In this document: in pieces, positions 25,653 through 33,900 of the stretch
Layout: every line of letters starts with the position of its first letter
Position numbering within the stretch: the stretch's first letter is position 1
Assembly (NCBI GenBank): GCA_963712175.1
Contig: CAVQGZ010000003.1
Location: forward strand, 55,573-119,572
Source: CAVQGZ01 sp963712175
Lineage (GTDB): Bacteria > Actinomycetota > Actinomycetes > Jiangellales > Jiangellaceae
Length of the DNA: 64,000 bases
Direction: 5' to 3'
The notes under the pieces: model-generated
Seen by the model: only the letters and a program-made list of their open reading frames with translations
Databases searched by the model: none
Told to the model about the DNA's origin: nothing
Made by a program: the position numbers and the translations under genes

Positions 25653-25689
25653 GAAACGCCCTCTGCGCGGCAGAGTCGGGCGAGCGTAG
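25653..25689 (+). repeat. Interspersed repeat R3, copy 1
   Basis: GAAACGCCCT...GCGGCAGAGTCGGGCGA.CGTAG matches 39587-39623 on the opposite strand at about 32 of 37 positions. It is followed within 30 bp by an R2 copy. Confidence 0.6.
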
Positions 25690-25714
25690 CGCCCGACCAG
25701 CGGCTGGTCGGTAA

Positions 25715-25740
25715 ACGGTATGCCGTCCTCATCGCGGCAG
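25715..25740 (-). repeat. Interspersed repeat R2, copy 1
   Basis: On the minus strand CTGCCGCGATGAGGACGGCA then TACCGT. It differs by one base from 45193-45218 and is also close to 33304-33326. Confidence 0.65.
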
Positions 25741-25793
25741 TAGCCGCACCGTCTCCTACCCGATCGGCGTGCCGCTCGCCGGGCAAAGCCGGG

Positions 25794-25985
25794 GGCAAAC
25801 GCCAACTCGTGCAGCTCCTGCCGCTCGACGTCGAGGGGGTGGACCGCATCGACTACGTCTTCCCCGCCGACTCCGGCTACATGCACTACCTGATCGACGC
25901 ACAGGGCGAAGAGGCCGACAACCGCTACCAGATCTACCCCGACCTCGGCCCCCTGCTCGGGCTTGACGACCTCACCACACCTTGA
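25794..25985 (+). pseudogene. 3' fragment of an unidentified gene
   Basis: A 63-codon tail with strongly protein-like composition: GKRQLVQLLPLDVEGVDRID, then YVFPADSGYMHYLIDAQGEE, then ADNRYQIYPDLGPLLGLDDL, then TTP and TGA. No start codon or family is recognisable, and the sequence upstream is the R3/R2 repeat pair, so the 5' part has been replaced. Confidence 0.45.
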
Positions 25986-26012
25986 TACCCGGCGCCCACC
26001 GGCGATGGCAGG

Positions 26013-26579
26013 TCATGCGTGGGCTGCGCGGCTCCCTGGACGTGGTCGGCTGCCTGCGTACAGCGCCGCCGCAGGTCCGACGATCACGATCACGCCGAGG
26101 AGCAGCACCGAGGTGGCCACGGCCCACCCGGGGGCGTTCGGGATGGTCGCCAGCCCGACCAGGCCGACAGCGGCGAGCAGGCCGACGGCGAGGATCCCCC
26201 ACGCCACACGCACCTGCCGTGTGGTCCAGCGCGGGGTGGAGCGCATCACGACGACGCCGATGGCGGGGGCGATGAGCGGGAGCGGGACCCCGCCGATGCC
26301 CATCAGCACCAGGGCGACGATCTCGGCACCGGAGGGGCCGGGAGGGGTGACAGCCGCGGGGTGCAGGTCTGCGGCCGCCTCGGCCACGAGGTCAGCCGGG
26401 TCGCCCAGCCGGGTCAGGACGGCGCGGGCTTGCTCGTCGTCGGCGCCGTGGAGCTCGTCGGCGAGGTGGGCGGTGATCTGCTCGCGCAGCTCGGCCTGTC
26501 GGTCGGGAGGAAGCGTCGCTGCTGCCCGGTCCAGCTCGGTGAGGTAGGCCTGCGCCCACGGGTTGGTGGCGGTGGTCAT
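26013..26579 (-). CDS. HAAS/DUF1700-like membrane protein
   Basis: A 188-residue protein. The N-terminal helical domain (YLTELDRAAATLPPDRQAEL, then REQITAHLADELHGADDEQA, then VLTRLGDPADLVAEAA) is the HAAS signalling domain that accompanies PadR regulators. Four hydrophobic segments follow. HAAS domains are thought to pass signals to the partner PadR protein. The ATG overlaps the PadR stop (ATGA). Confidence 0.8.
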   Translation of the reverse strand: MTTATNPWAQAYLTELDRAAATLPPDRQAELREQITAHLADELHGADDEQARAVLTRLGDPADLVAEAAADLHPAAVTPPGPSGAEIVALVLMGIGGVPLPLIAPAIGVVVMRSTPRWTTRQVRVAWGILAVGLLAAVGLVGLATIPNAPGWAVATSVLLLGVIVIVGPAAALYAGSRPRPGSRAAHA

Positions 26580-27022
26580 GTCGTCTCCTCGACGCTGGTC
26601 AGTGGGGCGGGGTCGGCGGGGCGAGCAGGCGGTCGGTGCGTCGGCGGACCTGCGCCCGCCGGTGCAGCTGATGATCTGGTCGACGCCGCGCCGAAACGTC
26701 TGCCAGGCCTCGGCGAAGGCGGAGACCGCGTGCCGTCCCTCAGCGGTGAGTCGTAGTAGCGCCGCGGGGGGCCGTTGGGGCTCTCCTGCCAGCTGGTGTG
26801 GACCAAGCCGGCGCGGCGCAGCCGCGACAGCATCGGGTACACGGTGCCCTCGCTGGTCACCATGCCCGGAACTCCAGCAAGCGTGCGCACGATGTCGTGC
26901 GAGTAGGCAGGGCCGGACCCGAGCAGCGTCAGCACGCAGGGCTCCACCGCTCCGCGCCGAAGCCGATCCAGCGCATCGGCCACCGCCGGGACGAGGGATG
27001 TCCTGGGATCGACAGGTTCCAT
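26576..27022 (-). pseudogene. PadR-family regulator, internally frameshifted
   Basis: The winged-helix N-terminus is normal: VEPCVLTLLGSGPAYSHDIV, then RTLAGVPGMVTSEGTVYPML, then SRLRRAGLVHTSWQESPNGP, then PRRYY. At about 26750 a base is missing. The next frame gives the expected LTAEGRHAVSAFAEAWQTFR, while the annotated frame gives nonsense. The final stop, in the original frame, overlaps the HAAS gene start, so a second compensating change is likely. PadR proteins repress efflux or stress genes. As written only the HTH region is native. An upstream ATG at 27031 is also possible. Confidence 0.65.
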
Positions 27023-27300
27023 GCAACGCATAGTACCTTGTTCCTACGTGCTGAGCCACGACGGCCTTCTGCTGCCGAGAGCGGTAGCTGGGGTTGCGCG
27101 GCAATGCTCGCTCGGCCGATCTCGCTCGGCCGATAAGGGAGCGGCCGGACCGGAGCGGGGGTCTGTCGTGTTCATCGCGGGGTAGCGAGCCCGGTCGGCC
27201 GGGTGGGAGGTGTCCGGCGGGGGTTCCTTCGCGCGTGGGGCTACGCGCGCGGCTGAAGGGTCCTACGGCTTGTGTGTGACTGGGATGCTGTGGATGGTGG

Positions 27301-28890
27301 TCAGAGGCCGGCGCGCGTCTGGAGGGTGAGCAGGGACTCGCGAAAGAGCCGAACGATCTCGTCTGGGTCTGGTGTTAGCGCCGCGTCGCTGTGTACGGCG
27401 AAGTTCACCTCGCCGTTGAGCGAGAAGATGCCGAAGGACAGGTTCATGTTGCCGGACAGCCCTCCCATGCCCCACGCGCCGAGCACCTTCGCCCCGCACA
27501 GCGACACCTCGTGTCGGGGTCCGGGGACGTTGGTGGTGACGCCGATGGAGTGGGACTGGTTGATGGCGTGGATCTGACGCTCGATCTCCGGGGTGGTCAG
27601 GGCTGTGAAGCCGAGAAGTCCGAACGACGCGATCGGCATCATCGAGGTCTTGATCTCGTCGACCTGGCGCTTGATCTCGAGCACGTGCTGGATCGGGTCA
27701 TCGAGCCCGACGGGCAGCAGAACCGGGACGAGCCCGAACTTGTTGCCCAGGTTTCGGGGGAGGTCTTCGTTGGTGTTGCGCAGGGTGATGGGGACGGATG
27801 TGCGCAGCTCCTCGACGGTGAGGGCGTCACGGTCTAGCAGGTACTGCCGCAGCGCGTTCGTCAGGGCACCCATGAGGACGTCGTTGATCGTGGCGTCGAG
27901 GGCGCGCCCGGTCTCCTTGACCGGGGCGAGGGGTATCGGGTCCATCCAGGCGACGAGTTTCTGGCCGCCGACGTCGCCGTGCAGGATCGTCTTGCCGGGG
28001 CGGGCTGGGAAGGTGAAGGCCAGTCCGTCGCGCACGCCGGCGCGCGCCAGGCGGGCCGCCTCGGCGACCTGCGACCCTCGTTCGTTCCAGCGGTCGACGC
28101 GTTCGGTGGTCGACTCAGCGATGCGGGCGCCGGCGTCTTGTACCTGCTCGGCCAGTGCTTCGCTGATGTCGCTGCCGAACTCGACGAACCTGGACGGGTC
28201 AGCGGCGACCGACAGGGTCTCCTCCAGCGCGTCGCGCCCGCGGGCCAACGAGGCGGGGTGCAGACCCTGCCGGAGCCCGGTGACCGCCCGCCGGGTGCGG
28301 CGACGCAGTCGCAGCGGGCTCTCCCACGCAGTGCTGTCGGGCTGGTCGTCGGCCCGATCATCCTCATCGGCCTCGTCGAGGTCGGTCTGGCTGTCGGTCT
28401 GGCCGCTGGTCTCTTCGTCCGCCTCGTCGGTGAGCGAGAGGAAGAGCTGGACGAGGGCCCAGCCGTCGGCGATGCTGTGCTGGATCCGCAGGTGCATCGC
28501 GGAGCCGTCCCCCTGGTACCCCTGGATGAGGTAGATCTTCCACAGCGGGTGGTCACGGTCGAGCAGCGGTGTGCGCTGCTCGCTGACGAGGGCCTGCAGG
28601 GTGGCCTTGTCGCCGGGCGCAGCAAGGTCGAGAACCTCGATATGTCGGCCGATGTCGAAGTCGGGGTCGTCCTCCCAGTGCGGCATCAGTAGGGGGTTGC
28701 GGGACATCACCACCCGCTGGACGAAGACGGGGTACTGGTCGATCAGCCGTGTCTGCACGGCCTCGCGCAACGCCTCGGGGTCGACTCGCCGGTCGGTCCA
28801 CAGCAGCGCTGAGACGGTCTGGTGGTTCTTCTCCCACTCCGAGTACAGCCAGCACGCGTCGGCTGGTGACAGGTCACGGCGTTCCGGCAC
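27301..28890 (-). CDS. Wax ester synthase/diacylglycerol acyltransferase (WS/DGAT)
   Basis: A 529-residue acyltransferase that esterifies fatty alcohols or diacylglycerol with acyl-CoA to make storage lipid. The active-site motif is QHSIADG at residues 137-143. The family consensus is HHxxxDG, so the first His is Gln while the second, catalytic His138 and Asp142 remain. Other family features: PLWKIYLIQGY, a PLNxxI-like region, TSVPITLRNTNEDLPRNLGN and NVPGPRHEVSLCGAKV. An acidic insert (about 155-185, rich in Asp/Glu/Thr) is unusual. Stand-alone gene, divergent from the BioY-like gene. Confidence 0.85.
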   Translation of the reverse strand: MPERRDLSPADACWLYSEWEKNHQTVSALLWTDRRVDPEALREAVQTRLIDQYPVFVQRVVMSRNPLLMPHWEDDPDFDIGRHIEVLDLAAPGDKATLQALVSEQRTPLLDRDHPLWKIYLIQGYQGDGSAMHLRIQHSIADGWALVQLFLSLTDEADEETSGQTDSQTDLDEADEDDRADDQPDSTAWESPLRLRRRTRRAVTGLRQGLHPASLARGRDALEETLSVAADPSRFVEFGSDISEALAEQVQDAGARIAESTTERVDRWNERGSQVAEAARLARAGVRDGLAFTFPARPGKTILHGDVGGQKLVAWMDPIPLAPVKETGRALDATINDVLMGALTNALRQYLLDRDALTVEELRTSVPITLRNTNEDLPRNLGNKFGLVPVLLPVGLDDPIQHVLEIKRQVDEIKTSMMPIASFGLLGFTALTTPEIERQIHAINQSHSIGVTTNVPGPRHEVSLCGAKVLGAWGMGGLSGNMNLSFGIFSLNGEVNFAVHSDAALTPDPDEIVRLFRESLLTLQTRAGL

Positions 28891-29149
28891 CTTCGGACCT
28901 CCTCATCCCCCACGTCGACAGTAGCCCCGGTCGCACCGGCGGGGTTGGTCAACGCTCAAGCCGGGGCCCCCAGGGTGACGGGAGCTCGGCCCAGCGAGAG
29001 GGGGGCGATTCCCGTCCATCCGGGTGCAGTGCCGGCCCGAGCGGGGGCGGGCTCGCACAGGAGGGGTCGTTGGGCCCTGGCGGGTCTGCGTCGGGAGGGC
29101 CTGCCTGCGACATGCCGGGCGCTCACGCCGGGAGCGCGGAGGAGCCCCT

Positions 29150-29848
29150 ATGGCTGACCGCAGTTCTGCCCAGCCCGTTGCGTCCGACTCGACCGGTGAC
29201 CAGGCAAGGCCGCCGGCGGCCAAGGGCTACCCGTTGGCTGCCGATGTGCTGAGGCCGAGCCTGGTCGGCGACCTGGCCGCGATCCTCGCTGGCGCCTGCC
29301 TCATCGGCCTGCTCAGCCAGGTCGTCATCGGGTTGCCCGGCGAGTTCGCGCCGATCACCGGCATGAGTCTGGCGGTCCTGCTCGTCGGTGCCCTCGGTGG
29401 CGCCTACCGGGGGATGATGTCGGTGCTGGCCTGGGCGGTGGCCGGCTTCGCGGGCATGCCGTGGTTCATCTACGGCAACTCCGGGTTCGACCTGCTCAAC
29501 GACCTCACCGACATCCTGGTGCTCGTCGTCTTCCTGGTGGTGGCCGGTGTTGTGGGCCTGCTGGCCCGCCGAGGGTGGACGGCCTCCGTGGGCCGGTCCG
29601 TGCTGCTCGGCGTCCTGGGCCTGCTGCTCATCGACCTGCTCACCGCCGCCGTGGTGATGCTGGCGCAGGCACCGTTGGGGCAGGCGCTCTACGAGTCGGC
29701 GGTGCGGCAGCTGCCGGCCGACGTGGTGCGGCTGGCGGTCTTCGTCGCGGTCGTCTGGGTGGCGAACCGGTTCGGCGTCGCTGCGCAGGAGGCGCGGCCC
29801 GCGCCGGTGGACCCTGACTCCAGCGCTGTGGGAGCGGGTGTGCGGTGA
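29150..29848 (+). CDS. bioY: BioY-like ECF transporter substrate-binding membrane protein
   Basis: A 232-residue membrane protein with about six hydrophobic segments. LAGACLIGLLSQVVIGLPGE, FAPITGMSLAVLLVGALGGA and RGMMSVLAWAVAGFAGMPWF match the N-terminal BioY pattern ('lP.pvPiT...lavlL.ga..G...G...'). BioY proteins bind biotin for an ECF ATPase module or act alone. ATG 29150 has GGAGGAG upstream. No BioMN or biotin genes are nearby. It is coupled to a secreted protein, so another substrate is possible. The Asp-rich loop GNSGFDLLNDLTDI is not typical of BioY. Confidence 0.65.
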   Translation: MADRSSAQPVASDSTGDQARPPAAKGYPLAADVLRPSLVGDLAAILAGACLIGLLSQVVIGLPGEFAPITGMSLAVLLVGALGGAYRGMMSVLAWAVAGFAGMPWFIYGNSGFDLLNDLTDILVLVVFLVVAGVVGLLARRGWTASVGRSVLLGVLGLLLIDLLTAAVVMLAQAPLGQALYESAVRQLPADVVRLAVFVAVVWVANRFGVAAQEARPAPVDPDSSAVGAGVR

Positions 29849-31293
29849 TGCGTCGACTCATCGCGGGTGTGAGCGCCATCGTGCTGGCGTTGGTGGCTGG
29901 GGTGCTGGTGGGCAACGCGGTCGCCTACGACCCCTACATCGGTGGTCCCGAGGTGCCCGGCTACACCGACCTGAACACCTGCTTCTGGTACGGCCCGTAC
30001 GGAGCCGGGGAGACCCGGAACAACATCGCGCTGCCCGACGAGTACGTCACGTACTGGGCGGCTGACCTGCAGGACTTCCCCATCGGTGCCAGCGTCGTGC
30101 TCGACGGGGAGTTCTCCTTCGGGCGCCACAACTCGCTCAACCTGTACAACACCGAAGGTGAGCCGACCGCCAGCATCCTCGACACAGAAATGGTGCCCGA
30201 GCCGGGGTCGACCAACCCGTTCCTGCCCGGGGCCGACCGGCTGGCCGAGGACCGCGCCTTCCGCATGTGGGTCGTCAACGACGCCGCCATCCCGGACAGC
30301 GTCCCACCCGAGGCCGAGGGCATCGCGGTCGAGAACACCCTCATCACCGGTGGGGACGAGCGCGTCACCGTGCTCTGGCGCGTCTACGTGCCGGACCGGG
30401 GCCTCAACGCCCTCGGTGGTGTCGACCTGCCCGAGCCGACCGTGATCCTGCCCGACGGCGAGACCCTGACCGGTGAGGACGCCTGTCGCTACAACCCAGA
30501 GATCACCACGTTGTCCTCGGCCGCCCCACCTCTGGGCTGGTACACGCTGGACCTGAGCCGCAAGCGCAACATCGGTGACTACAGCGGACCAGAGTGGTAC
30601 CGGTCCTTCAGCACCGACGCGACCACGGAGTGCGCCTACGGGCTGCTGCCCGACGACTGGCCCGAAGGCCAAGACCCGTGCGACCGGCGCAACCTGTCCC
30701 CCGACGACCCCTTGTACACGGTGGACCGCGGTCAGGAGTACTCCACACAGTCCAACGCCTACATCTACAAGGCCATCAACACCGACTACGGCGACATCGT
30801 CGTCATCCAGGGACGCATGCCCGTGACCGCCGAGACCCTCGACAACGTTCCCCAGATGCCAGCGGCAGAGGACTACGACCTTCGCTACTGGTCGCTGTGC
30901 GCCAACGAGGGCCTGGCCACCGGATCGGTCGAGGAATGCCTGTTCGACGAGGAGATTCCCCTCAACGAGGACCGCGAGTACACCATCGTGGTCTCCTCCG
31001 AGCAGAACCGCCCACCCAGCGCAACGGACGAGTGCGGCGTCGCGTGGATGAGCACCGCCCCTCAGGGCGACGGCATCAGCAGGCTGGTCAAAACCGACCG
31101 CCCGTTCATCACCGACCGAGGACAGACCATCCTCGTCATCCGCAACATGCTTCCCAGCGACGGGTTCGACCAATCCGTGTTCGACGTGCCGGTGGCCGGA
31201 GCAGAAGAAGACACCCTCGGGCCCTACTACCCGCGGCTGAGCTACACCAGCGTCGAAGGCTTCGAAGACGAGTTCGGCTGCCAACCCCAGTAG
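29845..31293 (+). CDS. Secreted protein of unknown function, coupled to the BioY-like gene
   Basis: A 482-residue protein with an N-terminal signal or anchor (MMRRLIAGVSAIVLALVAGV, then LVGNAVA). The rest is acidic and Trp/Tyr-rich with several Cys (TDLNTCFWYGPYGAGETRNN, RYWSLCANEGLATGSVEECL, YGLLPDDWPEGQDPCDRRNL), like an extracytoplasmic beta-rich protein. The RYWSxCxN motif recurs in actinobacterial hypotheticals I cannot name. It starts at GTG 29845 or ATG 29848, overlapping the previous stop. Coupling suggests a shared process with the membrane protein. Confidence 0.7.
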   Translation: MMRRLIAGVSAIVLALVAGVLVGNAVAYDPYIGGPEVPGYTDLNTCFWYGPYGAGETRNNIALPDEYVTYWAADLQDFPIGASVVLDGEFSFGRHNSLNLYNTEGEPTASILDTEMVPEPGSTNPFLPGADRLAEDRAFRMWVVNDAAIPDSVPPEAEGIAVENTLITGGDERVTVLWRVYVPDRGLNALGGVDLPEPTVILPDGETLTGEDACRYNPEITTLSSAAPPLGWYTLDLSRKRNIGDYSGPEWYRSFSTDATTECAYGLLPDDWPEGQDPCDRRNLSPDDPLYTVDRGQEYSTQSNAYIYKAINTDYGDIVVIQGRMPVTAETLDNVPQMPAAEDYDLRYWSLCANEGLATGSVEECLFDEEIPLNEDREYTIVVSSEQNRPPSATDECGVAWMSTAPQGDGISRLVKTDRPFITDRGQTILVIRNMLPSDGFDQSVFDVPVAGAEEDTLGPYYPRLSYTSVEGFEDEFGCQPQ

Positions 31294-31852
31294 AGCCACA
31301 CCCGACCCACCACACAGACCCAGCAAGCGCGCCATGCACCACAGGCCTCAATGCATCGCACTCCCGGTCGATCCAGGATCCTCACTGCAGGGACCACATC
31401 TGCACCCCGCCAAGGTTGCACCCCGCCAGCGACGAACAGGCTCGCAGGCGGCTCGCCGGCGCGCAGCTGGACGTAGCCATCGTCGGCTGCGCCATGATCA
31501 CCACCTCACAACTGACCGAGCTGAGGCGAAAAGCCGGCTACGACGACGTACGCGATCGACCAACCGCGGTCCTCACGAATCGTGAGCATCGGCCAACGAC
31601 CCTCCGAATCCGACCACCGGCAAACCCGATAGGCCGGTTGATCCGATCTGGCGAGTCCTTCTGGGCTGCCGAAGTGACGCGGGGTCTTCAGCCCCTCGGA
31701 AGACGTCCCGCGAAAGCCCTCAACTCGGCATGAGCGAGCGTTCGCTCACAAGTCGATCGACGCAGGCGACTGTGCGTCACTTCGCCGCCAGTCGCGCTAC
31801 TCGCGGCACGATCGCAAAGCACAACATGCGGCAGTTGCGGAAGGCCGGGACC
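31294..31852. other. Intergenic region with repeat copy
   Basis: About 560 bp with no supported gene. The only notable feature is an R1 repeat copy at 31726-31812. Confidence 0.4.
31726..31812 (-). repeat. Interspersed repeat R1, copy 1
   Basis: On the minus strand GGCGGCGAAGTGACGC near the left and GCGAACGCTCGCTCATGCCG at the right match both ends of the copy at 49581-49664, with a divergent middle of similar length. Confidence 0.55.
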
Positions 31853-32116
31853 TCAGCGGTAGACCTGCCGGCGGTGCCCGACCCGCACGACTTGGATCAG
31901 CAGTCGGGCGTCGTGGATCTCGTAGACGACGCGGTAGTCCCCGACGCGGACGCGGTACGCCGAGCTCTCACCCTTCAAGGCGACACAGCCCGGCGGTCGA
32001 GGGGTGTCTGCCAGGAGTTCGATGGCTGCGCGGACGCGCTGCTGCTCCTTCTTCGGCAGGGTTTGGATGGACTTCAGTGCCCGGCGAGCGATCTCGACCC
32101 GGTAGCCGGCACTCAC
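31853..32116 (-). CDS. relE: RelE-family toxin
   Basis: An 87-residue RelE/StbE-type toxin: AGYRVEIARRALKSIQTLPK, then KEQQRVRAAIELLADTPRPP, then ALKGESSAYRVRVGDYRVVY, then EIHDARLLIQVVRVGHRRQV and YR. The YRVRVGDYRVVYEI strand pair and the VGHRRxVY end are canonical for ribosome-dependent mRNases. GTG 32116 overlaps the antitoxin stop. Confidence 0.93.
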   Translation of the reverse strand: MSAGYRVEIARRALKSIQTLPKKEQQRVRAAIELLADTPRPPGCVALKGESSAYRVRVGDYRVVYEIHDARLLIQVVRVGHRRQVYR

Positions 32117-32364
32117 GCGAGTCCGAGGTCGGCCTTGACCTCGTCCCACGGGATGTAGTCGTCGTCCTCCCGCGCGGCCCGCAGCTCGGCCAGGTCGAGG
32201 GCCTCCTCGGCGTCCTCGAGCAACTGCTCGTAGACCTCCGGGTCCAGGATCACCGCGACGCGGCGGCCGCGGCGGGTCACGAACACCGGGTCGCCACTAC
32301 GCCGGGTGGCATCGATCAGCTCGGCGAGGTGGTCGCGGGCCTCGCTGACAGCCATCTCAGTCAT
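32113..32364 (-). CDS. Phd/YefM-family antitoxin
   Basis: An 83-residue protein: MAVSEARDHLAELIDATRRS, then GDPVFVTRRGRRVAVILDPE, then a toxin-binding acidic tail ending DDDYIPWDEVKADLGLA. It neutralises the RelE toxin and autoregulates. The start at 32364 lies inside the palindrome 32364-32378, so the message is probably leaderless. Intact, unlike the similar gene at 1597. Confidence 0.92.
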   Translation of the reverse strand: MTEMAVSEARDHLAELIDATRRSGDPVFVTRRGRRVAVILDPEVYEQLLEDAEEALDLAELRAAREDDDYIPWDEVKADLGLA

Positions 32365-32378
32365 GTACGAATCGTACA
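32364..32378 (-). promoter_or_regulatory. Operator palindrome over antitoxin start
   Basis: TGTACGA-A-TCGTACA is a perfect palindrome sharing its edge with the ATG. On the minus strand TACGAT about 10 bases before the ATG could be the -10 of a leaderless promoter. Confidence 0.65.
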
Positions 32379-32420
32379 ACCACCGGTCGGACTGACGACG
32401 CCAGAACCGCGCGGTCAGCG

Positions 32421-32505
32421 CCATCAGCGAGCATCGCCGCGCACCTCGAGCGACCCTGACCGGCCACCTGACCCACACCGCCGCCTGCGGACGCATCGTG
32501 ACGAG
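32421..32505 (-). repeat. Interspersed repeat R1, copy 2
   Basis: The minus strand aligns along about 85 bp with 49581-49664: both contain TCGTCACGATGCGTCC, GGTGGCC.GTC..GGTCG.TCGA and GCGCGGC.A.GCTCGCT.ATG in the same order and spacing. Intergenic, between the TA pair and the GNAT gene. Confidence 0.75.
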
Positions 32506-32642
32506 AGTGGACCTGGTCCTCGGACCAGGGCAGCTACCGGCCCAGATGGTGTTGGGGACGCTCCTGTGTGGCGGGCGCCGACCGCGGCAGTGGGGTTGGC
32601 CGCTAGCGTGATGGCGGGTTGTCGAGTGTCTGGAGAGGGCCC

Positions 32643-33251
32643 GTGGCCGATCGTGTCGTTGTCCGTGAGGCTCAGCCAACACCGCAGGAGGGGCAGCAGT
32701 ACGCGCGCTACTCCAACGAGGCGTCGCACGGCGTCGTGCGGATCCTGTTCGGCGCGCACTTCGAGCAGATTCTCGGCCGGGCGTATCTCAGTCCGGGCCA
32801 TGACATGTCCTACGAGCATGTGGTGTTCGCTGAGACCGACGCCGGGATCGTCGGCATGGCGTCGGGCTTCAGCTTCGACGATCATCGAACGTCGACCGTC
32901 AGGCCGGTCCTGCAGGCCGCGCGGCTGCGGGGGATCCGGCTGGTTCCGTTCGGCATCCTCGGTCTGCGGTTCTTCTCGTTCGTCAACACCGTGCCCGAGG
33001 GCGACTACTACGTCGCTGCTCTCGCCGTCGACGACACCAGCCGCGGCCAAGGGGTCGCCTCCATGCTTCTGGACGACACCGAGCAACGCGCAGCCGCGGC
33101 GGGCTGCACCCGCGTCGTCCTCGATGTCGAGACAGCGAATCACCAGGCCCAACGCGTCTACCAGCGCCGTGGCATGACGATCGAAGGCGAATCCCCCGCT
33201 ATCGCGTTCATGCCCGACAAGCGGGTCTACCGAATGGTCAAGACACTCTGA
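32643..33251 (+). CDS. GNAT-family N-acetyltransferase
   Basis: A 202-residue acetyltransferase. The acetyl-CoA site is VAALAVDDTSRGQGVASMLL (V..R/Q-x-x-G-x-G/A pattern RGQGVA). The C-terminal strand is VLDVETANHQAQRVYQRRGM. Start GTG 32643 has GGAGAGGG upstream. A hydrophobic insert (GIRLVPFGILGLRFFSFV) in the middle is less common. The substrate is not predictable. Confidence 0.88.
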   Translation: MADRVVVREAQPTPQEGQQYARYSNEASHGVVRILFGAHFEQILGRAYLSPGHDMSYEHVVFAETDAGIVGMASGFSFDDHRTSTVRPVLQAARLRGIRLVPFGILGLRFFSFVNTVPEGDYYVAALAVDDTSRGQGVASMLLDDTEQRAAAAGCTRVVLDVETANHQAQRVYQRRGMTIEGESPAIAFMPDKRVYRMVKTL

Positions 33252-33725
33252 GCCGCCATCCGAGCAGGGCACCGGGGAGCGAACCGAATCCGCCCGACCA
33301 TGACCGCGATGAGTACGGCATTCCGTTCCCGGCCATCGGCCACGTGTGGTGCGGCTCGTCCTTCTCCACTGGCCGGGTAGGGACGAAGCTCCTTAGTGGG
33401 AACCTGTCTCAGGAACGGAAGGCGTCGGCAAACGGCTCGAGACGCATCCAGACCGCCCCAGCCGAGGGGTCGCGCAATGCACCACGCCACAAGTCGCAGG
33501 ACCTCCCGGAAGATCCGCTCATCGGCTGGCGCGAGCGCTGCGGTGCAAGGCGAGCGACGACGAAACCGACGTGGGTCACTTCGGCCTGTGACGCGCAAGC
33601 CCTAGATCGGTTCATCGGTCTCGCCTGTGCCTGTGCGCAGAGGGACTGCTCTCTGGGCTGTCCACGCAGCCGTTCTCTGGGGAGCGCGTCATGGGTTCGC
33701 AGGCACTCACGGTCCTGGGTCACCG
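33252..33725. other. Intergenic region with R2 repeat
   Basis: About 470 bp with no supported gene. It contains the R2 copy at 33304-33326 and leads into the primase fragment. Confidence 0.4.
33304..33326 (+). repeat. Interspersed repeat R2, copy 2
   Basis: CCGCGATGAGTACGGCATTC then CGT, shared with 45193-45218 and 25715-25740. The match to 45193 continues weakly for about 12 more bases (CCGGnCATC). Confidence 0.65.
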
Positions 33726-33900
33726 GACGCGGCGTACCCCAACGGGACGATCCGGGGCCGGCACCTGGACTTCCGCGGCCAGGGCGGCTACGTGCTGCTC
33801 CCACCTTCGTTGGGGCAGACGAAGGCCTACTCGCGGGAGTACGTCACCCTCGACCAGCGCCCCGGCGGCCGCCCGTTGGACCTGTGGGTCAGACCGCGCT
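33726..33900 (+). pseudogene. Fragment of a Prim-Pol (bifunctional primase/polymerase) gene
   Basis: DAAYPNGTIRGRHLDFRGQG then GYVLLPPSLGQTKAYSREYV resembles the 'GRH.DfRG.GGYVvaPPS' motif in the N-terminal primase-polymerase domain of plasmid and prophage replication proteins. Both ends are missing and the 3' end abuts the hydrolase gene. This is a replication-gene relic of a lost mobile element. Confidence 0.55.
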
